DNA of 64,000 nucleotides, taken from NCBI RefSeq assembly GCF_001026695.1, contig NZ_LDNB01000014.1, forward strand, positions 94,183-158,182, in the 5' to 3' direction. This document shows, piece after piece, positions 18,059-25,268 of this stretch. Every line of letters begins with the position of its first letter. Within the stretch, counting starts at the first letter, position 1. Origin of the DNA: Neobacillus vireti (GTDB taxonomy: Bacteria; Bacillota; Bacilli; Bacillales; Cytobacillaceae). The translations under genes were made by a program, and so were the position numbers. The notes beneath the pieces are model-generated. The model worked only from the letters and a program-made list of their open reading frames with translations, made no database searches and was not told the origin of the DNA.

Positions 18059-18337
18059 CTATACAGCGGTATTCATATACTCGGCCAAAAGGTTGATAAG
18101 ATTGCCTTTTCCAAACTTGATTTTGCATTCTTCTACATTTTTTAATGAACTAACATAAAAAAGAAGGAAATCTAATATTTTTTTTCGACGAACCTCTATA
18201 CTTTCAGCGGAATTTTTATAGAACCATTCATCGATTGTGTTGTATACACCCCTGTTTAAACCAAATGTTTCTTTACAATACCTGGAAAACAACTGATCAG
18301 GAAGATTAATTATTGTTTTTTGTTCAACAAATATCAT
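18059..18337 (-). CDS. Small hypothetical protein (92 residues)
   Basis: I do not recognise the family. The protein is basic and partly hydrophobic (ILDFLLFYVSSL), with no signal peptide or clear motif. It is likely real: the ATG follows AGAAAGGGGGAATTCG at good spacing, and a strong terminator lies directly after the stop. It sits alone between the monooxygenase operon and the divergent TPP-enzyme operon, and its promoter region overlaps two GTTAA-N4-TTAAC-type sites (18389 and 18440). A role linked to that regulon, perhaps regulatory or structural, is possible. Confidence 0.6.
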   Translation of the reverse strand: MIFVEQKTIINLPDQLFSRYCKETFGLNRGVYNTIDEWFYKNSAESIEVRRKKILDFLLFYVSSLKNVEECKIKFGKGNLINLLAEYMNTAV

Positions 18338-18388
18338 CGAATTCCCCCTTTCTATTTATTACTCTACAAAATAAAAACAGTAGTCATT

Positions 18389-18402
18389 GTTAAACTATTA
18401 AT
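18389..18402. promoter_or_regulatory. Operator copy 3, GTTAA-N4-TTAAT
   Basis: GTTAAACTATTAAT has one mismatch in the last base. It lies in the divergent region between the 92-residue protein and the TPP enzyme. Confidence 0.45.
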
Positions 18403-18439
18403 ATTTTTTTATAAACCTTTGCGAAATTTTAGGATAATT

Positions 18440-18453
18440 GTTAATGGATTAAC
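18440..18453. promoter_or_regulatory. Operator copy 4, GTTAA-N4-TTAAC
   Basis: GTTAATGGATTAAC is a perfect copy 73 bases before the TPP-enzyme start codon. Confidence 0.65.
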
Positions 18454-18525
18454 GGAAGCAAAATATCAGTGCAGTATGATATAGCTAGTAAAAGTTATCA
18501 AAAAACATGCAAGGAGGAATTTCAT

Positions 18526-20280
18526 TTGTATAACACTGGAGCAGCATTTTTAGAAGCTTTACAAGAAGCAGGTGTTTCTTATATTTTTGCTAATTTGGGA
18601 AGTGACCACCCGGCGATTATTGAAAATTTGGCGATCGCCAAAAAGGAAAATAAGGAATTACCAGAAGTCATTACCTGCCCTCACGAATTTGTGGCATTAA
18701 CTGCTGCGCAAGGGTATGCACAAGCAACAGGTGAGCCGCAGGCAGTGATCGTTCATGTAGAATGCGGTACACAAAATTTAGGTGGAGCCATTCATAATGC
18801 CTACAAAAGCAGAGTTCCTGTATTAGTTTTTGCTGGTGCATCACCATATACCCAAGAAAATGAATTGGCTGGAAGCCGAAATGAATTTATTCATTGGATT
18901 CAGGATGTTTTTGACCAACGCGGGATTATGCGCGGTTATACAAAATATAATAATGAAATTCGAACCGGAGCAAATGTCAAGCAGCTTGTACATCGTGCAT
19001 TACAAATTGCTAAAAGTGATCCTAAGGGTCCAGTTTACCTAATGGGACCAAGAGAAGTGATGGAAGAGCCGGCCAAGCCCGTAGAGATTCAAAAAGAACT
19101 ATGGGAGCCGATTTCCCCGGGAGCCATTTCTCCACAAAAAATTAAAGAATTAACGAATGATTTATTGTCAGCTAAAAATCCACTTGTTGTTACCTCTTAT
19201 TTAGGAAGAAAAAAAGAAGCGGTTGAAGAACTAGTGCGTTTATGTGAACGATTGGCGATTCCTGTCATTGAATCCATACCAAGTTATCTGAATTTTCCGA
19301 GTGATAATCCGATGCACTGCGGTTCCTATTGGAATACTGAAAAGCAGATTAACGTTCTTGATGAAGCCGATTTTATACTCGTATTAGATAGCGATGTTCC
19401 ATGGATTCCTGTAAGAAACAAACCGTCTAACAATGCAACTATTTATTACATTGATGTTGATCCGTTGAAAGAACAAATGCCTTTATGGTATATCCCATCA
19501 AAACGTTTTTTTAAAGCAGATGCATACACAGCACTTCAGCAAATTAATGATTACCTGGATAAAAATAGTGATATCGATCAAGGGGTGGTATCCCAGCGCT
19601 GGAAACAACACTCTGAATACCATAATCGACAAGCAGAAGAAAGAGCTATTATAGAAAAGGCAGAAAGCGATGTAATTACACCTGAATTTCTAACCGCCTG
19701 TATAAGGGAAATAACAGACGAAAATACAATCGTATTGAATGAAGGAATTACAAGTCATGAGATAATATCCAACCATATAGGGGCAACTATTCCTGGGTCT
19801 TATTATGGAAGTCCTGCAGGTTCACTTGGATGGAACGGTGGTGCCGCAATAGGGATGAAATTAGCTAATCCAGATAAGACGATTATCAGTCTCACTGGAG
19901 ATGGTTCCTACCTATTCAGTATTCCTTCCACTGTTCATTGGATGGCAAAAAGATATAATACCCCATTCTTAACAGTTATTTATAACAACTCAGGTTGGAA
20001 GGCGCCAAAACAGTCAACGCTTGGTGTCCACCCACACGGTATCGCCAAACAAACGGAAGAATTCTTTGTCCATTTTGACCCGCCGGCAGATTTATCGAGA
20101 ATTGCTACTGCTGCTGGGGAGGCGCATTCAATTATGGTGAAAAATCGTGCGAAGCTGAAAAGTGCGCTTAAAGAAGGTTTGCAGTTTGTGAAAGAAGGGA
20201 GATCTGCTGTTATTGACGTTTATATCCCACATGTTTATACGGCTGAAAATACCAATACCTTCGTAAAGGAGACAGTCTAA
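18526..20280 (+). CDS. TPP-dependent decarboxylase, benzoylformate-decarboxylase-like
   Basis: This 584-residue thiamine diphosphate enzyme starts at TTG 18526 after AAGGAGGAATTTCAT; an in-frame GTG at 18469 lacks a site. Glu54 (CPHEF) is the cofactor-activating glutamate, and GDGSY at about 458 with NNSGW after it is the diphosphate/Mg motif. Compared with remembered benzoylformate decarboxylase, Ser26 in NLGSDHP and His77 in IVHVECGTQN fall at active-site serine and histidine positions, and the C-terminal block PGSYYGSPAGSLGW also matches. The next gene overlaps it by one base and looks like isatin hydrolase. I infer decarboxylation of isatinate (2-aminobenzoylformate) to 2-aminobenzaldehyde. 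An acetolactate-synthase-like or other 2-oxoacid role is the alternative. Confidence 0.85.
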   Translation: MYNTGAAFLEALQEAGVSYIFANLGSDHPAIIENLAIAKKENKELPEVITCPHEFVALTAAQGYAQATGEPQAVIVHVECGTQNLGGAIHNAYKSRVPVLVFAGASPYTQENELAGSRNEFIHWIQDVFDQRGIMRGYTKYNNEIRTGANVKQLVHRALQIAKSDPKGPVYLMGPREVMEEPAKPVEIQKELWEPISPGAISPQKIKELTNDLLSAKNPLVVTSYLGRKKEAVEELVRLCERLAIPVIESIPSYLNFPSDNPMHCGSYWNTEKQINVLDEADFILVLDSDVPWIPVRNKPSNNATIYYIDVDPLKEQMPLWYIPSKRFFKADAYTALQQINDYLDKNSDIDQGVVSQRWKQHSEYHNRQAEERAIIEKAESDVITPEFLTACIREITDENTIVLNEGITSHEIISNHIGATIPGSYYGSPAGSLGWNGGAAIGMKLANPDKTIISLTGDGSYLFSIPSTVHWMAKRYNTPFLTVIYNNSGWKAPKQSTLGVHPHGIAKQTEEFFVHFDPPADLSRIATAAGEAHSIMVKNRAKLKSALKEGLQFVKEGRSAVIDVYIPHVYTAENTNTFVKETV

Positions 20281-21077
20281 TGATTGTAAAAGTAAATATT
20301 TTGGAGTCCCTTATCAATCAGATTGCAACGGGAAAAATAGAAGTTATCGATCTGTCGCAAACCCTGAATGAAAAAACCCCTGTTATTCAGTTGCCAGAGC
20401 CTTTAGCAACAACGGGTGGATTTAAATTAAAACGGTTGTCAATGTATGATGAGAAAGGGCCAACTTCGTACTGGAATGATTTTACCGCAGGTGAACATTG
20501 TGGAACCCATTTTGATGCGCCAATTCACTGGATTAGTGGTAAACAGCATGATAGTGTTGACTCGATTCCAACGAAGAACATGGTGGGAGAAGCATATGTG
20601 ATTGATATCAGAGAAAAAGCAAAACAGAATCCAGATTATTGTGTAACAGTGGGGGATATTCTTGCATTTGAAGAGCAATACGGAAGAATTACGAAACATT
20701 CGTGGGTATTAATTCAATCCGGATGGGCGCAATATGTAGATGATCACGAACATTTTTATAATATTGGCGCCGATGGACTGCCACATACACCTGGGATTAG
20801 TAAAGAGGCTTCTATTTTTCTTGCAGAGGAACGCGATATATTGGGAGTTGGTGTAGAAACCGTCGGAACAGATGCGGGGATTGCCGGTTCATTCGACCCT
20901 CCATACCCAAATCATCATTTCATGCACGGCGCGAATAAATATGGCCTCGCCCAATTGACAGCTTTAGAAAAACTTCCTGCAAAAGGAGCTGTTCTCATCG
21001 CTACTCCGTTAAAAATAGAAAAAGGCAGTGGAAGTCCTGTTAGGGTTCTTGCCTTGGTAGAAAAGGGTCAGGATTAA
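20280..21077 (+). CDS. Cyclase-family hydrolase, isatin-hydrolase-like
   Basis: This 265-residue protein has the metal motif HCGTHFDAPIHW (His73, His77, Asp79, His83) of the cyclase/kynurenine formamidase superfamily. It is longer than KynB (about 210 residues) and its C-terminal part (AKGAVLIATPLKIEKGSGSP, also GTDAGIAGSFDPPYPNHH) closely resembles remembered Labrenzia isatin hydrolase. That enzyme opens isatin to isatinate. ATG overlaps the stop of the TPP enzyme (TAATG), so the two are translationally coupled. A kynurenine formamidase role would also suit the neighbouring kynureninase and cannot be excluded from sequence alone. Confidence 0.85.
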   Translation: MIVKVNILESLINQIATGKIEVIDLSQTLNEKTPVIQLPEPLATTGGFKLKRLSMYDEKGPTSYWNDFTAGEHCGTHFDAPIHWISGKQHDSVDSIPTKNMVGEAYVIDIREKAKQNPDYCVTVGDILAFEEQYGRITKHSWVLIQSGWAQYVDDHEHFYNIGADGLPHTPGISKEASIFLAEERDILGVGVETVGTDAGIAGSFDPPYPNHHFMHGANKYGLAQLTALEKLPAKGAVLIATPLKIEKGSGSPVRVLALVEKGQD

Positions 21078-21090
21078 AGAAAATTGAAAT

Positions 21091-21130
21091 AAAAAAATGA
21101 AAGGTGGACTTTTTCACCTTTCATTTTTTC
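21091..21130 (+). terminator. Terminator after isatin-hydrolase-like gene
   Basis: AAAAAATGAAAGGTG and CACCTTTCATTTTTT form a perfect stem around an 8-base loop. It could also stop transcripts from the convergent regulator gene. Confidence 0.88.
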
Positions 21131-21202
21131 AAGCAGAAGGGTTGCGAAAATGCATAATTTAAAAAAAGGATTTATTAAGCTTGTTTAAGAGCTTAGATAA
21201 AT

Positions 21203-21808
21203 TCATAGTCTCGCCTTAAGTGCTTCAGGGTCTACTATGTAAATCTTTCTATTCTTGATTGAAATGATCCCTTCGGAGGACCATATTTTTAGAATTTTAT
21301 AGATTGTGATTCTTGTTAAGCCGGTATAGCACGATAGTTCCTGTTGGGTTAAATTGATTTCTTTGCTTTCAAGAGAATTCATCAAATATAGAAGCGATTG
21401 GGCGATTTGGTATTCTGTGCTGGTACTTGTAATATTGATATTATTTAAAAGGAGCTTTTCTTTAAGAATAAGGGATTCAGCAAATAAAATTGTTACCTCT
21501 GGGTGTCTTTGAATGAGGTTATGATAATCTTGTTCTGAGAAATAGTATACAACACTATCTGTATGACAAACAGCTGAACAATAGTATGGTAAATGATCAG
21601 CTTCACCCGCTATAACTCCTGGTCCAACAATATCTAAAATCCTTTTCCCTTCCTCTAGATTGTTAGAGATAATTTTTACTATTCCTTTATATATATAATA
21701 AAATCCAGTTCCTGTGTGACCTTGTTGGAAAATGCATGATTTTTTTTTGAAAAAGAGTCTCTTGCCGTACTTTAAATAATCTGTCCAAGATTGTCTTAAT
21801 GTAATCAA
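21203..21808 (-). CDS. Crp/Fnr-family regulator A
   Basis: This 201-residue protein has an N-terminal cyclic-nucleotide-binding-like beta barrel (FQQGHTGTGFYYIYKGIVKI) and a C-terminal winged helix with NLTQQELSCYTGLTRITIYK. It starts at TTG after AAAGGGGAAAATACTG. It lacks an evident Fnr-type cysteine cluster at the N terminus, so an iron-sulphur oxygen sensor is not indicated. It lies 37 bases after regulator B and is probably co-transcribed with it. Its recognition helix (R-I-T-I-Y-K-I) almost equals that of regulator B, which suggests a shared operator. Confidence 0.88.
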   Translation of the reverse strand: MITLRQSWTDYLKYGKRLFFKKKSCIFQQGHTGTGFYYIYKGIVKIISNNLEEGKRILDIVGPGVIAGEADHLPYYCSAVCHTDSVVYYFSEQDYHNLIQRHPEVTILFAESLILKEKLLLNNINITSTSTEYQIAQSLLYLMNSLESKEINLTQQELSCYTGLTRITIYKILKIWSSEGIISIKNRKIYIVDPEALKARL

Positions 21809-21845
21809 CAGTATTTTCCCCTTTCGTTATCATATGAACCAGATT

Positions 21846-22475
21846 TTAGAGTGAAACTTCTGCTTTATTCCTGATATAAAGCGCTTTCAAGTTGTTGAGG
21901 TCTAATATGTGAATCATGTGTCCCTTTCGTGCAATTATATTTTCATCTAACCATTTATGCATAATTTTGTAGATTGTTACTCTTGAAGTTCCAATATATT
22001 TTGCAAGGGAATTTTGGGAAATCGAAAAAGGGCTTTTATTATGCTTTTGATAGAGCTGAACAAAGTAGTATGCCATTTGCTGCTCAAAAGGCTTATTGAT
22101 CATTCCAATGGTTTCCACAAGTGATCTAATATTATAAATCAGTATATTCATAAAAATTTTGTTTGCTTCCGGATGTTCTTTACATATTTTAGTGAATGCT
22201 TCTGCAGAGAAATAATAAAGTAATACGTCTGAATCACATACGGCTGTGGTTGAATAGGGTTTTTCTGTAATCCCTTCTTGTCCTAGTAAGTAACCATCAA
22301 TTACGTAGTCGATGATTCGTTCTTTCCCATCTTCAGAAAGAAGCTGGATACTCATCTTACCTTTGGCCAAGTAGTAAAATCCAGAGCTTTTGTTCCCTTG
22401 TGAAAATAAAATATCTCCTTTCGCTAAGGTCTTTTTATTACTATAAATAAGAAAAGGTTCCCATTCATATCTCAT
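21846..22475 (-). CDS. Crp/Fnr-family regulator B
   Basis: This 209-residue protein has the Crp-type effector domain (LFSQGNKSSGFYYLAKGKMSI) and a C-terminal helix-turn-helix (SQNSLAKYIGTSRVTIYKIM). The ATG follows AATAGGAGGAGAATAG. It is paralogous to regulator A and diverges from the aldehyde dehydrogenase gene; three GTTAA-N4-TTAAC-type palindromes lie between them. I infer that A and/or B bind these palindromes to control the isatin-branch genes and themselves. The ligand is unknown. Confidence 0.88.
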   Translation of the reverse strand: MRYEWEPFLIYSNKKTLAKGDILFSQGNKSSGFYYLAKGKMSIQLLSEDGKERIIDYVIDGYLLGQEGITEKPYSTTAVCDSDVLLYYFSAEAFTKICKEHPEANKIFMNILIYNIRSLVETIGMINKPFEQQMAYYFVQLYQKHNKSPFSISQNSLAKYIGTSRVTIYKIMHKWLDENIIARKGHMIHILDLNNLKALYIRNKAEVSL

Positions 22476-22588
22476 CTATTCTCCTCCTATTTTTTCACTA
22501 GAAATATGCTATTCTTTTTTTATTTAAAATAAAATTCTGTAAATTTAGATATTTATGATAATTATGATATATAATTTCTTATTAAAAT

Positions 22589-22602
22589 GCTAACTCTTTA
22601 AC
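22589..22602. promoter_or_regulatory. Operator copy 5, GCTAA-N4-TTAAC
   Basis: GCTAACTCTTTAAC has one mismatch in the first arm and differs from copy 1 at one centre base. Confidence 0.6.
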
Positions 22603-22620
22603 AAAAATCCCTATTTAAAT

Positions 22621-22634
22621 GTTAAATCTTTAAC
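22621..22634. promoter_or_regulatory. Operator copy 6, GTTAA-N4-TTAAC
   Basis: GTTAAATCTTTAAC has perfect arms. It is 32 bases after copy 5, about three helical turns, on the same DNA face. Confidence 0.65.
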
Positions 22635-22674
22635 AAAAATAAAGTTAGGAATTTTTGCATTAATGGAATAATAC

Positions 22675-22688
22675 GTTAATTTGTTAAC
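22675..22688. promoter_or_regulatory. Operator copy 7, GTTAA-N4-TTAAC
   Basis: GTTAATTTGTTAAC has perfect arms and is the copy nearest the aldehyde dehydrogenase promoter. Confidence 0.65.
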
Positions 22689-22865
22689 TATTCTTGCTAT
22701 TTTGCCTGTTTATAATATATGTAATCTCGAAATAATAAGGGATCATGAGAGGCTTTCAAGTTACTTTGTTGCATAAGTGGAGGTGGTGACTAATAGCTAG
22801 CATTTAGCTTAAAAAATACAAATAAATTCTATTATTATTAATCTATGCAATGGAGGAGAAATCGT

Positions 22866-24362
22866 ATGGAAACATTGACACAAATCAATCCTAACACAAT
22901 CGAATTTGCTGAAAAGTATGGTCCAATTATCAATGGGCAGATGGTAGAACCGATCAATGGTTATATTGATGCAGTTAACCCGGCAACTGGAAAAGTACTT
23001 TCAAGAATAGGCCGCTGTGGTCAAGAAGAGATTGATCAGGCTGTAAGAGCAGCAAGAGAGGCATTTCCAGGATGGTCCAACACACCGATTGAAGAACGGG
23101 CAAGGCTTTTAAATAAAATTGCTGATGTGTTAGAAGAAAACCAAGAGCGCTTAAAGCTGATAGAATGTATGGATACGGGTAGGGCTTTGCATGAGTTCGA
23201 TCCGGATTATCAACTCTCAATTTACCAATTCCGTTATTTCGCCGCTGCGATGCTTACCTTTTATGAAGGCGAATCCCGACCTGTTCAAAACGGTTATTTA
23301 ATAACAAAGAAAGAGCCGCTTGGTGTCTGCGCCCAGATCATTCCTTGGAATGTTCCAATGATTATGACATCTTTTAAGCTAGCCCCAGCTTTAGCAGCTG
23401 GTAACACTGTTGTATTAAAGCCAGCAGAAGATGCATGTCTATCAGTTATGGAGTTTATGAAACTTGCAGCGGAAATTCTCCCTAAGGGTGTTATCAACGT
23501 TGTTCCAGGTTACGGAGAAGAAGCAGGCCAATCACTAATTGATCATCCAGATATAGACAAGCTGGCCTTTACCGGCAGTGTAAATGTAGGCCGTTTAGTT
23601 GGTAAAAAAGCGGGCGAAAAACTCATTCCTGTAACACTCGAACTTGGTGGTAAATCACCTCATATTGTTTTCCCAGATGTGGACATTGACCAGGCCGTAG
23701 AAAATGCTGTTTTTGCGTTTACTACCTTTAATGGGCAAAGCTGCATTCTTGGCACACGGCTTCTTATTCATCATGACATTTATGATAAGTTTGTTGAAAA
23801 ATTAATTGAGAGGGCAAAACAAGTAAAAATTGGCCCGCCTACTGAACGTTCGACACGCATTGGTTCCATAATAAATGAGAAACAAGCGAAACGAGTGTTG
23901 AACTATTTTGAGATTGCCAAAAACGAAGGTGCGAAAATTCTTCATGGTGGAAATCGTGTGACCGTTCCAGGTCATGAAAATGGCTATTTCATTGAACCAA
24001 CTGTTATTGAAGCGGAACCGCACATGAGAATTGCCCAAGAGGAAATTTTTGGTCCAGCTTGTACAGTGACACGCTGGAATGATGAGGATGAAATGATTAA
24101 AATAGCAAACGGTGTAGATTATGGGCTAGCAGCAGGGATTATGACAAATAACCTTGAAAGCGCTTTAAACACTGCTAATAAACTTGAAGCAGGAAGTGTC
24201 TGGATCAATTCTTATTTTAACTTCCAATCAGGCGCTCCATTTGGCGGTTACAAAAACAGCGGCGTGGGAAGAGAATACAGTAAAGAAGCACTCGATGCCT
24301 ACAGCCAGTCCAAAACCATTGTCGCAGCATACAAACTCCCTCCAGCAGGATTTTTTAAATAA
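22866..24362 (+). CDS. Aldehyde dehydrogenase (candidate 2-aminobenzaldehyde dehydrogenase)
   Basis: This 498-residue NAD(P)-dependent aldehyde dehydrogenase has Glu259 in LELGGKSP and catalytic Cys293 in GQSCILGTR. The ATG at 22866 follows AATGGAGGAGAAATCGT; an in-frame ATG at 22845 lies before that site. It is a single-gene unit with a terminator behind it. It shares the GTTAA-N4-TTAAC operators with the TPP enzyme and isatin-hydrolase-like genes, so I infer oxidation of 2-aminobenzaldehyde to anthranilate. A broad-range aldehyde dehydrogenase is the alternative. It is distinct from the enzyme at 26737-28206, which fits the aminomuconate step. Confidence 0.88.
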   Translation: METLTQINPNTIEFAEKYGPIINGQMVEPINGYIDAVNPATGKVLSRIGRCGQEEIDQAVRAAREAFPGWSNTPIEERARLLNKIADVLEENQERLKLIECMDTGRALHEFDPDYQLSIYQFRYFAAAMLTFYEGESRPVQNGYLITKKEPLGVCAQIIPWNVPMIMTSFKLAPALAAGNTVVLKPAEDACLSVMEFMKLAAEILPKGVINVVPGYGEEAGQSLIDHPDIDKLAFTGSVNVGRLVGKKAGEKLIPVTLELGGKSPHIVFPDVDIDQAVENAVFAFTTFNGQSCILGTRLLIHHDIYDKFVEKLIERAKQVKIGPPTERSTRIGSIINEKQAKRVLNYFEIAKNEGAKILHGGNRVTVPGHENGYFIEPTVIEAEPHMRIAQEEIFGPACTVTRWNDEDEMIKIANGVDYGLAAGIMTNNLESALNTANKLEAGSVWINSYFNFQSGAPFGGYKNSGVGREYSKEALDAYSQSKTIVAAYKLPPAGFFK

Positions 24363-24432
24363 TATAAAGTATATAGTTGTCCCTGTATTTCTATAAACTA
24401 CACTGTGCGATGGGTGGTCTTTCGCCAAAGAC

Positions 24433-24494
24433 AAACCATAGCTGTTATGAACTATTCTTTAGGGAAACTAGTTTATACAGTTGTGGTTTTTTTG
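24433..24494 (+). terminator. Terminator after aldehyde dehydrogenase
   Basis: AAACCATAGCTGT...AACTA pairs with TAGTTTATACAGTTGTGGTTT with a few G-U pairs and a bulge, and runs into TTTTTT. Confidence 0.75.
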
Positions 24495-24575
24495 TTGTCT
24501 TTCAAAAATTGTATAAGGAAATTATTTTTTTAAAAAATTCAACTAATTTCACATTATGAAAAAACTCAATTTTTA

Positions 24576-24589
24576 TGAAAGCGGTTTTA
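24576..24589. promoter_or_regulatory. Candidate cre site before the 3-hydroxyanthranilate operon
   Basis: TGAAAGCGGTTTTA matches the cre consensus TGWAANCGNTNWCA at all but one position. It is about 100 bases upstream of the dioxygenase start. Confidence 0.45.
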
Positions 24590-24688
24590 CACTATATTGG
24601 TAATAGAAACCTAGTAGATTGTAAGGGTGATAAATTCTCTTGAGCCTTTACTAAGAAAAATAAATTGAAAATTGGGGGAATTGTAAAG

Positions 24689-25240
24689 ATGGCAACGATG
24701 ACAAAATTAAATGCGTTTAATCTCGTGAAATGGATTGAAGAAAATAAGGATCAACTGAAGCCGCCAGTGAATAATAAGGTGCTTTGGGAAGACTCCGAAT
24801 TTATTTGTATGATTCTTGGCGGCCCGAACAGACGCCGCGACTTCCATGTCGATCCATCCGATGAATTTTTCTACCAAATTAAAGGCGATTGCTATGTTGA
24901 AGTTATTAATGACGGAAAGCGTGAAGTCGTAACTGTAAAGGAAGGAGAAGTATTTATGCTTCCTGCAAACGTGCCGCATTCTCCACACCGTGTTGCGGAC
25001 ACTTTCGGCCTTGTTATTGAACGCAAGCGTGGAGAAGGAGAACTAGAGGATTTCGTTTGGTTCTGTGATAACTGTGATCGTGAAATGCATCGTAAAACTG
25101 TTCAATTAACAAATATTGAAACCCAAGTAAAAGGAGCCATTCAAGAATTCAACAGCAGCAAGGATCTTCGTACTTGTGAAAGCTGCGGCCATGTGATGTC
25201 AGAAGAAGTAAACGAATGGAATCCTAAAAATAATCAATAA
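24689..25240 (+). CDS. nbaC: 3-Hydroxyanthranilate 3,4-dioxygenase
   Basis: This 183-residue cupin opens the ring of 3-hydroxyanthranilate to 2-amino-3-carboxymuconate semialdehyde. The active-site iron ligands His53, Glu59 and His97 are in FHVDPSDEFFYQ and VPHSPHR, and the second rubredoxin-like iron site of bacterial enzymes is complete (Cys126, Cys129, Cys163, Cys166). These positions track the Cupriavidus enzyme almost exactly. The ATG at 24689 follows GGGGGAATTGTAAAG; a TTG at 24665 precedes that site. It heads a four-gene operon with the decarboxylase, deaminase and dehydrogenase. Confidence 0.96.
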   Translation: MATMTKLNAFNLVKWIEENKDQLKPPVNNKVLWEDSEFICMILGGPNRRRDFHVDPSDEFFYQIKGDCYVEVINDGKREVVTVKEGEVFMLPANVPHSPHRVADTFGLVIERKRGEGELEDFVWFCDNCDREMHRKTVQLTNIETQVKGAIQEFNSSKDLRTCESCGHVMSEEVNEWNPKNNQ

Positions 25241-25268
25241 GAAATATTTTTAAAGCGGAGGAGAAAGC

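Larger units (their letters stand above)
22476..22865. other. Divergent control region of regulator B and aldehyde dehydrogenase
   Basis: These 390 bases are very AT-rich and contain three palindromes (22589, 22621, 22675). The first two share the downstream sequence TTAACAAAAAT, so they may be a local duplication. No gene is seen. Confidence 0.6.
24363..24688. other. Intergenic before the 3-hydroxyanthranilate operon
   Basis: It contains a terminator (24433-24494) and a cre-like site (24576-24589). No gene is seen. Confidence 0.5.

Noticed and set aside
20280..21077. Calling the cyclase-family gene kynurenine formamidase (kynB)
   Set aside because: The length and C-terminal blocks fit isatin hydrolase better, though formamidase remains an alternative noted in the entry.
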